Assembly: GCA_947474855.1 (NCBI GenBank)
Contig: CANJKV010000015.1
Location: forward strand, 1 to 38,147
DNA from: Aurantimonadaceae bacterium
GTDB lineage: Bacteria; Pseudomonadota; Alphaproteobacteria; Rhizobiales; Rhizobiaceae
Direction of reading: 5' to 3'
DNA: 38,147 bases
Shown here one piece after another: positions 23,201 to 31,249 of the stretch. The notes beneath the pieces were generated by a model. The model ran no database searches, was not told where the DNA came from, and saw only the letters and a program-made list of their open reading frames with translations. Both the position numbers and the translations under genes were made by a program. Numbering within the stretch: the first letter of the stretch is position 1; each line of letters begins with the position of its first letter.

Positions 23201-24103
23201 ATGTCCAACGCTCCCCGCAAGCCCGGCTCCGACATCAACGTGTCCTTCGAGTTCTTCCCGCCGAAGACGCCGAAGATGGAGGAAACGCTCTGGGCCTCGA
23301 TCGAGCGCCTGGCGCCGCTCAAGCCCAGTTTTGTGTCCGTGACCTACGGCGCGGGCGGATCGACGCGCGAGCGCACCCACCATACCGTCAAGCGCCTGCT
23401 CGACGAGACGAGCCTGGTTCCGGCCGCGCACCTCACCTGCGTCGACGCCACCCGCGAGGAGGTGGACGCGGTGATCCGCCAGTACTGGCAGACCGGCGTC
23501 CGCCACTTCGTGGCGCTGCGCGGCGACAGCCAGACCGGCGTCGGCGGCGCCTACACGCCCGTTGAAGGCGGCTATCGCAACGCGGTCGAGCTGGTGGCCG
23601 GCCTCAAGGCCTTCGCCGATTTCGAGATTTCGGTCTCGGCCTACCCGGAGAAGCACCCGGAAAGCTCGGACTTCGCCACAGACATCGACCTTCTCAAGCG
23701 CAAGGTCGACAACGGCGCGACACGCGCGATCACGCAGTTCTTCTTCGACAACGACGTTTACGAGCGCTTCGTCGAGCGCGTGCGCCGGGCCGGCATCTAC
23801 GTGCCGATCGTGCCGGGGATCGTGCCGATCCACGACTTCACCAAGGTGTCGCGCTTCGCCGCCGCCTGCGGCGCTTCCGTGCCGAGCTGGCTCGCCGAGC
23901 GCTTCGAGGGGCTGGAAGACGATGCCGAGACGCGCGCCCACGTCGCGGCCGCCGTCTGCGCCGAGCAGGTGCTGGACCTTCGCCGACGCGGCATCGACGA
24001 TTTCCACTTCTACACCATGAACCGGGCGGACCTCGTCTACTCCGTCTGCCACATCCTGGGCCTGCGACCCGATCAGGACAACGGCGCCGCCGCCGCGGCC
24101 TGA
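23201..24103 (+). CDS. metF: Methylenetetrahydrofolate reductase
   Basis: 300 aa. It reduces 5,10-methylene-THF to 5-methyl-THF, the methyl donor for methionine synthesis, using FAD and NAD(P)H. Visible marks: FEFFPPKT with catalytic Glu17, SVTYGAGGSTR (46-56), HLTCVDAT, the ALRGD flavin loop, SAYPEKHPES and ITQFFFDND. AAGGAG lies upstream and the gene follows the regulator by 20 bp. A strong terminator closes the unit at 24128-24164. Cytoplasmic; length fits the bacterial enzyme. Confidence 0.95.
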   Translation: MSNAPRKPGSDINVSFEFFPPKTPKMEETLWASIERLAPLKPSFVSVTYGAGGSTRERTHHTVKRLLDETSLVPAAHLTCVDATREEVDAVIRQYWQTGVRHFVALRGDSQTGVGGAYTPVEGGYRNAVELVAGLKAFADFEISVSAYPEKHPESSDFATDIDLLKRKVDNGATRAITQFFFDNDVYERFVERVRRAGIYVPIVPGIVPIHDFTKVSRFAAACGASVPSWLAERFEGLEDDAETRAHVAAAVCAEQVLDLRRRGIDDFHFYTMNRADLVYSVCHILGLRPDQDNGAAAAA

Positions 24104-24127
24104 GCGCTACCGCCAACGGCAGACATG

Positions 24128-24164
24128 AAAGAAGCCGGGGCGAGGTGCCCCGGCTTCTTTTGTT
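24128..24164 (+). terminator. Rho-independent terminator of the regulator-metF operon
   Basis: A perfect 14-bp stem (AAAGAAGCCGGGGC and its complement), a 5-nt loop GAGGT, and a T-rich end TTTTGTT. It begins 24 bp after the metF stop. One of the strongest intrinsic terminators in the window. Confidence 0.9.
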
Positions 24165-24218
24165 GGTGGCGGCCACCGGCCTGCTGGCCGAACCGCCCTT
24201 CCGTTCGAGTCGCTCTTC

Positions 24219-24302
24219 TCAGAGCACGCCGACGACCATCGCGCCGACGAAGGCAAAGGCTGCGCATACCATCAGGAGATCGAGGGATCGCGTCAGTTCC
24301 AT
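24219..24302 (-). CDS. 27-residue single-helix membrane peptide
   Basis: A tiny ORF starting MELTRSLDLLMV and ending in FVGAMVVGVL: a short charged start followed by one membrane helix. GGAG stands seven bases before the ATG. It sits alone between the metF terminator and the amidase stop, on the minus strand. I recall similar very short SLDLLMVCAAF-type peptides between genes in Hyphomicrobiales, but cannot confirm this without a search. Its size would hide it from most gene callers. Function unknown; such peptides often modulate membrane complexes. The rest of the 371-bp gap (24104-24474) holds the metF terminator and no other supported gene. Confidence 0.55.
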   Translation of the reverse strand: MELTRSLDLLMVCAAFAFVGAMVVGVL

Positions 24303-24474
24303 TGTCTGGCTCCAGTTGGACCGGGCCGAGGTTAACCTGTCTTTCGAAAGCGTAAAGGCCGATTCGATGCCGCAGCGCGGCGGAGGCTGAACGGGTTCGC
24401 GGCAAGCCGCTGATGACGCATTGTTTTACGATGAAATATTTTTACGGCCGCCGGCTGCGGTCTTTTCGCTCGGT

Positions 24475-25734
24475 TCAGGCCCCGTGGCGCCGGAGCGCCG
24501 CTTCCACGAAGGCCGCGGCCTCCAGTGCCGCGCGGTCCCGGCCGAAGCGCGCGACGACCTGGATGCCGAGGGGCATGCCCGCGGCATCGCGAAGTCCGGG
24601 CACGGCGACCGCCGGATTGCCGGTCAGCGTCCACAGCTTGTTGAAGACTGGCGAGCCCGTGACGTCGCGCGAGCGGGGCGCCGCACCGGGCGCGGCGGGG
24701 AGGAGAAGCGCGTCAACCGAATCGAACAGCGCTGCCGCCGTCCGGCGCGCGACGCGGGCGAGCCGGCGGCACTCGTCATAGCGCTCGGGCGGGATCGCCG
24801 CGCCCTCGTCGAGCCCCGCGCGCAGGCGCGGCCCGAGATCGTCCGCGTGGGCGCGCCTCTCGTGAAGGAGGGCGAGGGCGCCCTCGTGGAGCTGGATCGG
24901 CCCCTGCGCGTCCCGCCCGCGCGCGAGCGCCTCCGGCTCGTCGACGATCGTGACGCGCGCGCCGGCGCGCTCCGCTGCCCGCGCGGCGCGCTCCACCGCC
25001 GCGGCCATGTCCGCCGACATCTCGTGGTCGACCGCGGAGCGATAAACGCCGATATGCGGGGCCGCGGGCAGGTCCGGCACGGCGAGGTCGCGGCCCGTGA
25101 GCAACGCCGCGAAGAGCGCGGCGTCGGCGGCCCCGGCCGCGAAGACGCCGACGGTGTCGAGCGTCCAGGCGAAGGGCTTCACGCCCACTGTCGGCAGGAG
25201 GCGGAAGCTCGGCTTGTAGCCGCAGACGCCGTTGAAGGCGGCGGGTCGCAGCACCGACCCGGCGGTCTGCGTGCCGAGTGCAACCTCGCAGAGCCCGGCC
25301 GCGACCGCCGCGGCCGAGCCCGCCGAGGAGCCGCCGGGCGTGTGCGCGGGGTCGACCGCGTTGCGGGTCGGCGCGGGATCCATGAAGGCGAAGGGCGTCG
25401 TTTCCGTCTTGCCGATGATCGCCGCGCCCTTCATGCGCGCCAGCGCCACAACCGAGGCGTCGGCGGAAGGCCGGTGGCCGGCATGGATCGGCGAGCCGTA
25501 TTCGGTCGGCATGTCGGCGGTGTCGATGATGTCCTTGACGCCGACCGAAACGCCGGCGAGTGGGCCCGTCGCCGCGAAGGCGGGGCGCAGGTCCGGCGAG
25601 AGCGCGTGAAAGGCCCGCAGCGCCGGGTCGTCGGCATGGATCGCCGACAATCGCGCCCGGATCGACTGCTCGGGCGCGGCCCCGCCGGCGATGGCGGCGA
25701 GGGTCGCGCGGATGGAAACGGGTGCGAAGGTCAT
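24475..25734 (-). CDS. Amidase (amidase signature family)
   Basis: 419 aa. The Ser-cisSer-Lys triad is complete: Lys67 (VGVKDIIDT), Ser136 (PGGSSAGSAA) and Ser160 (GTQTAGSVLRPAA), with spacings equal to those of well-studied amidases. GatA-like overall, but it is not beside gatC or gatB and is shorter than GatA, so a free-standing amidase acting on a small amide, aryl amide or carbamate is more likely. Substrate not predictable. ATG 25734 begins the domain; the next in-frame ATG upstream (25785) adds 17 residues with no supporting homology. It is divergent from the decarboxylase gene, 149 bp away. Confidence 0.85.
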   Translation of the reverse strand: MTFAPVSIRATLAAIAGGAAPEQSIRARLSAIHADDPALRAFHALSPDLRPAFAATGPLAGVSVGVKDIIDTADMPTEYGSPIHAGHRPSADASVVALARMKGAAIIGKTETTPFAFMDPAPTRNAVDPAHTPGGSSAGSAAAVAAGLCEVALGTQTAGSVLRPAAFNGVCGYKPSFRLLPTVGVKPFAWTLDTVGVFAAGAADAALFAALLTGRDLAVPDLPAAPHIGVYRSAVDHEMSADMAAAVERAARAAERAGARVTIVDEPEALARGRDAQGPIQLHEGALALLHERRAHADDLGPRLRAGLDEGAAIPPERYDECRRLARVARRTAAALFDSVDALLLPAAPGAAPRSRDVTGSPVFNKLWTLTGNPAVAVPGLRDAAGMPLGIQVVARFGRDRAALEAAAFVEAALRRHGA

Positions 25735-25883
25735 CGGTGCGGTCCGGCATCGGGTCGTGACCGTCCGGTTTGCCGCGCCCGGCATCCTGCCGCAAGGTGG
25801 CGGGCCGCGAATCGCCTCCCGTCATGGGATCGTCACGCAAATCGCCCTAAGTCCTGGGCTTCAACCGCAAGCCGAGATCATCC

Positions 25884-27104
25884 ATGCAGACATTCCGGAC
25901 CGCGACCGAGGCGGCGCTGGCCCTTCGCCCCGACGTGCCGGTCTATTGCTTCCGGCCGAAGGTGCTGATGGCCGACGCCCGCGCCTTCATGGAGGCCTTT
26001 CCGGGCGAAACGGCCTATGCCGTAAAGACCAACGGCGAGCCGATGGTGCTGGAAACCCTGTCCAAGGCCGGCGTCACGATGTTCGACGTCGCATCGCCCG
26101 GCGAGTTCGCGGCCGTGCGCGCCGTCGCGCCGAAGGCCGGCATGCTCTACATGCACCCGATCAAGGCGCAGTCGGACATCCGGCTGGCGCTGGAGACCTA
26201 CGGCATCCGCGTGTTGTCGCTCGACCACGAGGACGAGGTCGCCAAGATCCTGCGCATCGTGCGCGCCCTCGACCTCGATCCGGCGACCGTGACGCTGTTC
26301 GTGCGCCTTCAGACGAAGGGACATGCCGCCTACGAGCTGTCGAAGAAGTTTGGCGCCGCGCCCGCCCACGCGGTCGAGCTCCTCCAGCGCTGCCACCGCA
26401 TCGGCTTCAAGGTCGGCATCTGCTTCCACGTCGGCTCGCAGATCGAGGACCCGGAGACCTACGAGCGGGCGCTCGCCTCGGCCGACTGGGTGCGCAACCG
26501 CGCCGACGTGCCGCTGGCCGGCCTCGACGTCGGCGGCGGCTTCCCGGCGGAATACGGCCACGATCCGAGGCGCAAGAAGCCGCAGATGCCGGGTCTCGGG
26601 CAGATCATGTCGCGCCTACGGGCCGATATCGAGGAGTGGGGCTTCTCGGACGTGCCGCTGGTCGCCGAGCCTGGCCGCGTCGTCGTCGCGCGCGCCTTCT
26701 CGCTGATCGTGCGCGTGCTGCTGCGCAAAGGCCGGCGGCTCTACATCAACGACGGCATCTGGGCGTCGCTGTCCGACTCCTGGACCGGTAAGATCACGCT
26801 GCCCGCGCGCTTCATCCCGGATCCGGCGCGCACGACGCGCAACGGCGATCCGAACACCGTCGGCGCCTTCCGGGTCTGCGGTGCGACCTGCGATTCGGTC
26901 GACATCCTGTCGCGCCCCTTCTGGCTGCCGGAAACGGTGGACACGGGCGACTGGATCGAGATCGGCCATATCGGCGCCTACTCCCTGTCGCTGCGCACCC
27001 GCTTCAACGGCTTCTATCCCGACACCTTTGTCGAGGTGACGACCCCCTTCGACGAGGGCGGCGACGTCCAGGGCTTCGCGAGCCTCGAGACGATGGCCGA
27101 CTGA
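25884..27104 (+). CDS. PLP fold-III decarboxylase, ornithine/lysine decarboxylase type
   Basis: 406 aa. An alanine racemase-type barrel with the PLP lysine in YAVKTN (Lys48), HVGSQ, the phosphate-binding GGGFP and AEPGRVV, and a C-terminal domain with the active-site Cys in VCGATCDSVD, as in eukaryote-like ornithine decarboxylases. Predicted to make putrescine from ornithine or cadaverine from lysine; the specificity residue cannot be judged safely, and related carboxynorspermidine or diaminopimelate enzymes are less likely because of the CGATCDSVD block. Single-gene unit ended by a bidirectional terminator. Confidence 0.83.
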   Translation: MQTFRTATEAALALRPDVPVYCFRPKVLMADARAFMEAFPGETAYAVKTNGEPMVLETLSKAGVTMFDVASPGEFAAVRAVAPKAGMLYMHPIKAQSDIRLALETYGIRVLSLDHEDEVAKILRIVRALDLDPATVTLFVRLQTKGHAAYELSKKFGAAPAHAVELLQRCHRIGFKVGICFHVGSQIEDPETYERALASADWVRNRADVPLAGLDVGGGFPAEYGHDPRRKKPQMPGLGQIMSRLRADIEEWGFSDVPLVAEPGRVVVARAFSLIVRVLLRKGRRLYINDGIWASLSDSWTGKITLPARFIPDPARTTRNGDPNTVGAFRVCGATCDSVDILSRPFWLPETVDTGDWIEIGHIGAYSLSLRTRFNGFYPDTFVEVTTPFDEGGDVQGFASLETMAD

Positions 27105-27111
27105 AACGGCA

Positions 27112-27133
27112 AAGGGCGCCGTGAGGCGCCCTT
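27112..27133. terminator. Bidirectional terminator between decarboxylase and DUF4112 genes
   Basis: A perfect 9-bp stem AAGGGCGCC/GGCGCCCTT with a GTGA loop. A TTCCTT end on the plus strand and AAA/TTT flank make it usable in both directions. The convergent stops are 41 bp apart. Confidence 0.75.
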
Positions 27134-27144
27134 CCTTCGATCCG

Positions 27145-27600
27145 TCAGCGCCGGATCGGCGTGATCTCGACGACCTTGTCGGGATGGGGATGGATGTCCG
27201 CGACGTCGTCGAGGTCGATGTCGCGGAAGTGCTCCAGCACGATGCCGATGTTGCGGCGGTGCGCCTTGAAGAAGACGTCGAAGAGGTCGCCCGCCAGCGG
27301 CACGGAGCCGATGGCGAAGTCGGTGCCGATATTGGCAAGCATGCGCGCGAGCTTGCGCTTGGGCAGGCCGAGCCGGCGCGCTTCGTTGACGATGTAGAGG
27401 CCGAGGATCCCACCCGCCGCATCGCCGCCGATGGGCAGCGCGCCGAGGATCGAATCGAGGCCGAAGCGCACGTTCGTGCCCGGGATGCGAAGGGCCGTGT
27501 CGAGAAGGTCGGCGAGCCGTGCGAGGCGCCGGACGCGGCGGACGCGCTCGGCACGGGTCATTCCGTCGACCATGGTGAAATCGGCGGTGGCTGCGATCAT
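27145..27600 (-). CDS. DUF4112 family protein
   Basis: 151 aa. A positively charged N-terminal region (RVRRVRRLARLADLLDTALRIPG) precedes the DUF4112 core: GLDSILGALPIGGDAAGGILGLYIVNEARRLGLP and SVPLAGDLFDVFFKAHRRN. Two Gly-rich hydrophobic stretches suggest membrane association. Function unknown. The start at 27600 has GGAG about 13 bases upstream; ATG 27561 is an alternative. It is separate from the transglycosylase gene upstream. Confidence 0.83.
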   Translation of the reverse strand: MIAATADFTMVDGMTRAERVRRVRRLARLADLLDTALRIPGTNVRFGLDSILGALPIGGDAAGGILGLYIVNEARRLGLPKRKLARMLANIGTDFAIGSVPLAGDLFDVFFKAHRRNIGIVLEHFRDIDLDDVADIHPHPDKVVEITPIRR

Positions 27601-27711
27601 GTCTCGCTTTGATCTCCAACGAGGGCGCCGCACGCGGAACGCGTCCGGTCGTCGATGGAGATCAGATGGGAACGCTTGATCGCCGATTCAAAGGGTTGGC
27701 CGAGCCGTTTC

Positions 27712-28938
27712 TCAGAGCGCCGCGAGGAGGTCCGGCGTCGGCCAGCCGTCTGCGGGGATGCCGCGGCGCAGCTGCTCCTGGCGCACCGCCGCGCGGGTGT
27801 TCTCGCCGAGGATGCCGTCGACCTTGCCGACGTTGTAGCCGAGCTGGGCGAGGCGCTCCTGCAGCGCCTTGGTTTCCTCGACGGACAAGCCCGGCTGCGG
27901 ATTGCCCATGTCGACCGGCTCGGCTCCGCCGACGCGCGTCGCGAAATAGGCCGCGGTCAGCGAATAGACCAGCGACTTGTTCCACTGGAGGTAGATGTCG
28001 AAGTTGCGGAAGGCGAGGAATGCCGGGCCGCCGCGGCCCATCGGCAAAACGAGCGCGGCGGTCTCGCCGTCGCTTTCGAGCGGCGAGCCGTCCGCCTTGG
28101 TGACGCCCAGCGCCGCATATTCGGAGCGCGGCTCCTTGTTGACGAGCGCTGCGCGGTCGAAGGGGAAGTCGTCGGGCACCCGCACCGCTTCGAGCCAGGG
28201 CTCGCCGCGCTGCCAGCCGAGCGACTGGATGTACTTGCCGGTGGTGAAGAGGACGTCGGCGACGTCCTTGCGCAGGTCGATGCGCCCGTTTCCGTCGCCG
28301 TCCGTGCCGAACTCGACGTATTCCTCCGGCAGGAGCTGCGTCATGCCGATCTCGCCGGCCCAGGCGCCGACCATTTCTTCCGGTGCGAGGTAGCCCCGGT
28401 CGACGATCTCGATGGCGGCCATGAGGTGCGGGCGGAAGAGCTGCGGGCGGCGGCAGTCGTGCGCAAGCGTCGCGAGCGCGGACAGCGTCTCGAAGTCGCC
28501 GAGAACCGCGCCGTAGTCGGTCTCGAGGCCCCAGAAGGCGGTGATGACCTCGGCCGGAACCCCGGTCTGGGCCTCGACCTCGGCGAAGGTGGCGGCATGC
28601 TTCTGGAGGTTGGCGCGGCCCTTTTCCAGGCGATTGCCGTTGATCATGCGGCCGGCGAACTCGCGCCAGGTCTGGGCAAAGACGCCTTGGGCGCGATCGC
28701 GCTTGAGGACCTTGTCGTTGAGGCGCATGTCCGCGACCGCGCGATCGACCGCCCCTTGCGACAGGCCGCGCTGCAGCGCCTCGCTCCGCACGCCTTCCAG
28801 GAAGGCGCCGAAGTCGCCGCCGCACTGGGCGCGCGCAGCCGCGTCGGCCGGCGACTCGGCCTGCGGAGCCTGGGCGCTCGCGAGACCCGAACCGGCGAGA
28901 AGTGTCAGAACAAGAAGCGTCAGGCGAGCGGAGCGCAT
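27712..28938 (-). CDS. MltB-type lytic murein transglycosylase with peptidoglycan-binding domain
   Basis: 408 aa. A signal peptide (to SGLASAQA, about residue 23) is followed by an SLT_2/MltB catalytic domain (about 40-335) with catalytic Glu139 in ITAFWGLETDYG and the WAGEIGMTQLLPEEY block. A PG_binding_1 domain occupies the C-terminus (about 345-407, QERLAQLGYNVGKVDGILGENTRAAV). It cleaves glycan strands in the periplasm to form 1,6-anhydro ends. No lipobox is evident, so it is soluble rather than a MltB lipoprotein. It is 86 bp from the GH25 gene and reads in the same direction, possibly downstream in one transcript. Confidence 0.9.
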   Translation of the reverse strand: MRSARLTLLVLTLLAGSGLASAQAPQAESPADAAARAQCGGDFGAFLEGVRSEALQRGLSQGAVDRAVADMRLNDKVLKRDRAQGVFAQTWREFAGRMINGNRLEKGRANLQKHAATFAEVEAQTGVPAEVITAFWGLETDYGAVLGDFETLSALATLAHDCRRPQLFRPHLMAAIEIVDRGYLAPEEMVGAWAGEIGMTQLLPEEYVEFGTDGDGNGRIDLRKDVADVLFTTGKYIQSLGWQRGEPWLEAVRVPDDFPFDRAALVNKEPRSEYAALGVTKADGSPLESDGETAALVLPMGRGGPAFLAFRNFDIYLQWNKSLVYSLTAAYFATRVGGAEPVDMGNPQPGLSVEETKALQERLAQLGYNVGKVDGILGENTRAAVRQEQLRRGIPADGWPTPDLLAAL

Positions 28939-29024
28939 GCGGCGACCTTGGAGAATCGTTGAGCGAATCGATAGGGTCGCCGCTAAGCGCGCATGATGGC
29001 GGTTTGAAGAAGGCCGCGGCCGCG

Positions 29025-29795
29025 TCAGCTTCCCGCGCCGGTATGCGCGCCCATCCAGCGCTGCCAGTCCTCGCGCGTGCCCCCGAAGGCGTTGCGGTCG
29101 ACCGGACCCTTGATGCCGGCGACCGTGCCCGTTTCGGTATATTGCCAGAACAGAAAGTCGCGGTCCTCGTAGACGTTCTTGGGATGGTCACGGACGGCGC
29201 GCAGCCAGAACTTGTGATTCGGGAAGGCGCCGACGAGCCGCTCGCGATGGACGTCGATCGGCACGTAGAGGATTGGCCGCTTGCCGTACCAGGCCTCCAG
29301 CCTGTTCGACATCGCCATGACCTCCTTCACGATGTCCTCGCGCGAGGGGCGCTTGGTGCAGGTCGGCGAGAAGGGCGTCCACTCGATGTCGATCACCGGC
29401 GGGAGGGCCGTCGCATCGCGCGGCACGTTGCGGATGAACCAGTCGGCCTGGCTCTCGCCCGATCGGCAATGATACCAGAAGTGATAGGCGCCGCGCGGAA
29501 CGCCCGCGGCGCGGGCGGCGACCCAGTTGTCCATGAAGCGGTCGTCGACGCGGTCGCCGCCCTCGGTCGCCTTCAGAAAGGCGAAGGCGGTGCCGTCGGC
29601 GCGGGCCGAGACCCAGTCGATGCTGCCCTGGTACTTGGATACGTCGACGCCGTGGACGGGATAGTGATGGGCGGCTTCGGCGGCGAAGCCGGTCAGGCCG
29701 AGCTCCTGCGTGTCGAGCCGCGCCGTGGTGCAGCCGCCCGCAATCATGAGCGCAGCGAGGAGACCCGCCGCGCGCGTGAACCGTCCGAACTTCAT
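29025..29795 (-). CDS. GH25 lysozyme-like lipoprotein
   Basis: 256 aa. A lipoprotein signal (LLAALMIAGGC, Cys22) precedes a glycoside hydrolase 25 domain: HGVDVSKYQG (Asp51), FAFLKATEGG, YHFW, and the catalytic pair in PPVIDIEWTP (Asp136, Glu138). GH25 muramidases cut the MurNAc-GlcNAc bond of peptidoglycan. Being lipid-anchored, it may act on the cell's own wall from the envelope (inference). It forms part of the local group of wall enzymes. The 340-bp stretch upstream (29796-30135) has no gene; it carries the stress-like promoter of the Thr-rich lipoprotein on the other strand. Confidence 0.9.
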   Translation of the reverse strand: MKFGRFTRAAGLLAALMIAGGCTTARLDTQELGLTGFAAEAAHHYPVHGVDVSKYQGSIDWVSARADGTAFAFLKATEGGDRVDDRFMDNWVAARAAGVPRGAYHFWYHCRSGESQADWFIRNVPRDATALPPVIDIEWTPFSPTCTKRPSREDIVKEVMAMSNRLEAWYGKRPILYVPIDVHRERLVGAFPNHKFWLRAVRDHPKNVYEDRDFLFWQYTETGTVAGIKGPVDRNAFGGTREDWQRWMGAHTGAGS

Positions 29796-30073
29796 CTCAG
29801 CGCTTTCCCCCTAAGCGTGCCGCGGGTCGGCCCACCGACCCCACGCATCAGGCGGGAGGAGGCGGGCGATCCTATGGCGGGCGACCCCTGGCGGTCGCCG
29901 TCTGCGAGCTCGGTCGTCCAAACCACATCCGGCTTGTTCCGAACTGGCGCTGCCCAAGGAAGCAGCAAACGCGCGAAAAAAGTTTGCTTCGGCTATCCCT
30001 CGGATTTGCCTTCCATTTCGAGACGTCGATCACGCAAGATGACGCAGATTCACGGTCTGTGATGATGACAGGT

Positions 30074-30098
30074 TGAACAGGCCGCCTAGTTCGCCGTT
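30074..30098 (+). promoter_or_regulatory. EcfG-like promoter of the Thr-rich lipoprotein gene
   Basis: TGAAC (30074-30078), 16 bases, CGTT (30095-30098): one mismatch to the GGAAC-N16-CGTT consensus. It predicts a start of transcription near 30105, about 30 bases before the lipoprotein ATG. Weaker than the two perfect examples at 6695 and 7594. Confidence 0.4.
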
Positions 30099-30135
30099 CA
30101 TTGGGACTATCCAGCCAAAAAGGTTTAGGGAACAC

Positions 30136-30378
30136 ATGCGTAAACTGATGATCCTCGCTGGTGCCTCCGCCCTGATGACGCTCGCCGCCTGCGGCGACGA
30201 CGCGACCACCACCACGACGGAAACCCCGGCTGGCTCCTCCTCGACCACGACGTCGGGCGCGGGCAGCACCACCACGACGCCTCCGGCAACCACCACGGCG
30301 CCGGCCACCACTACGACGCCTCCGGCGACCACCACGACGCCTCCGGCCGGCGGTACGTCGACCACGACGACCAACTGA
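30136..30378 (+). CDS. Thr/Pro-rich low-complexity lipoprotein
   Basis: 80 aa. A lipoprotein signal (MRKLMILAGASALMTLAAC, Cys19) is followed by about 60 residues that are almost only Thr, Pro, Ala, Ser and Gly, with TTTTPPATTT units repeated. Such a chain would be extended and may tether something to the outer membrane or serve as a glycosylation target (inference); there is no enzymatic domain. AGGGA precedes ATG 30136. Codon usage is unusual, with repeated ACC-ACG, and the DNA is internally repetitive. A near-consensus EcfG promoter lies upstream and a very stable hairpin downstream. Confidence 0.72.
   Translation: MRKLMILAGASALMTLAACGDDATTTTTETPAGSSSTTTSGAGSTTTTPPATTTAPATTTTPPATTTTPPAGGTSTTTTN
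30274..30347 (+). repeat. Tandem-like repeat inside the Thr-rich lipoprotein gene
   Basis: The 14-base unit ACGACGCCTCCGGC occurs three times (30274-30287, 30313-30326, 30334-30347), separated by ACC-rich spacers. The last two are 21 bases apart, a whole number of codons, so copy-number change would lengthen or shorten the Thr-Pro tail without a frameshift. Confidence 0.7.
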
Positions 30379-30392
30379 CGGAGAAGCCATCG

Positions 30393-30418
30393 CGCCGCGC
30401 GGCGAAAGCCGCGCGGCG
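30393..30418 (+). terminator. Stable GAAA-tetraloop hairpin after the lipoprotein gene
   Basis: A perfect 11-bp GC-only stem (CGCCGCGCGGC and its complement) closed by a GAAA tetraloop, 15 bases past the stop codon. No U-tract follows, so it may be a terminator of the U-less kind or a 3' end stabiliser for an abundant small mRNA. Confidence 0.55.
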
Positions 30419-30535
30419 GGCATGCGAGGCGCTGGCGCTCCCGCAAGGGACGACTGCGCCTTTTTGATTCACGATGCTCCGCGCTATGACACGAGCGAAT
30501 CGGCCGAACGGCCTTCCTGCTCAGAGCGACGCCCC

Positions 30536-31249
30536 ATGGACATCCTGCGCGAACTCTCCCAGCTCGTGCGCGCCATCCCCACCAACGCGCGCACCGCACT
30601 CGACGCCATCGTCGAGAGCGTGCGCACGCTCTTCGAGGGGGATCGCGACACACGCAGGCGCGTCGCCTTCGGCGTGGCGATCATCGCGCTCTCGGCCAAG
30701 ATGGCCAAGGCCGACGGCGTCGTGACGGAGCCGGAGGTCGCCGCCTTCCGGCAGATCCTGACCGTTCCGCCCGAGGAGTGGCAGAACGTCCTGCGCCTCT
30801 ACAACATCGCCAAGCAGGACATCGCGGGTTTCGAGGCCTATGCCGGCAAGATCGCCGCGCTGTGCGACTGCGATTCGGGCGACTGCGCCCTCCTCGTCGA
30901 CGTCCTCGACGGCCTCTTCCACATCGCCAAGGCGGACGGGGTCATCCACGGGCGGGAGATCGGCTTCCTCCAGCGGATCGCGGAGGTCTTCGGCCTGTCG
31001 GAGGCGGAGTTCGCGACCGTTCGCGATCGGCACGTCGCCACCAAGAACAGCCCGCACATGGTGCTCGGCATCCCGCCCGGCGCGCCGCGCGAGGCGGTCC
31101 GCGCCCGTTATCTCGAGCTCGTGCGCGAGAACCATCCGGACCGGCTCGTCGCCCGCGGCGTACCGGACGAGTTCCTCTTCATCGCCAACGAGCGCATGAA
31201 GGCGATCAACGCGGCGTACCACGCCATGGCGCGAACGGCAGCGGCGTGA
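30536..31249 (+). CDS. TerB-DnaJ domain protein (DjlA-like co-chaperone)
   Basis: 237 aa. A helical TerB-like domain (about 45-165; note the paired AKADGVVTEPEVAAF and AKADGVIHGREIGFL repeats) is followed by a C-terminal J domain (about 172-235: MVLGIPPGAPREAVRARYLELVRENHPDRL) with the HPD motif needed to stimulate DnaK. DjlA has this order but also a membrane anchor; none is clear here. The stop overlaps the GTG start of the AmiD-like gene (GTGA), so the two are translationally coupled. ATG 30536 starts the MDILREL sequence expected for the family. Confidence 0.88.
   Translation: MDILRELSQLVRAIPTNARTALDAIVESVRTLFEGDRDTRRRVAFGVAIIALSAKMAKADGVVTEPEVAAFRQILTVPPEEWQNVLRLYNIAKQDIAGFEAYAGKIAALCDCDSGDCALLVDVLDGLFHIAKADGVIHGREIGFLQRIAEVFGLSEAEFATVRDRHVATKNSPHMVLGIPPGAPREAVRARYLELVRENHPDRLVARGVPDEFLFIANERMKAINAAYHAMARTAAA

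Noticed and set aside
24421-25968. Plus-strand open frame of 515 codons over the amidase gene
   Set aside because: Antisense shadow with Arg/Gly-rich composition; the amidase triad is intact on the minus strand.
30030-30653. Minus-strand frame with striking valine-rich repeats (VVVVAGG type)
   Set aside because: It is the complement of the ACC/ACG repeats of the Thr-rich lipoprotein. There is no start signal and no membrane-protein logic, and the plus-strand ORF has a signal peptide, lipobox and ribosome site.
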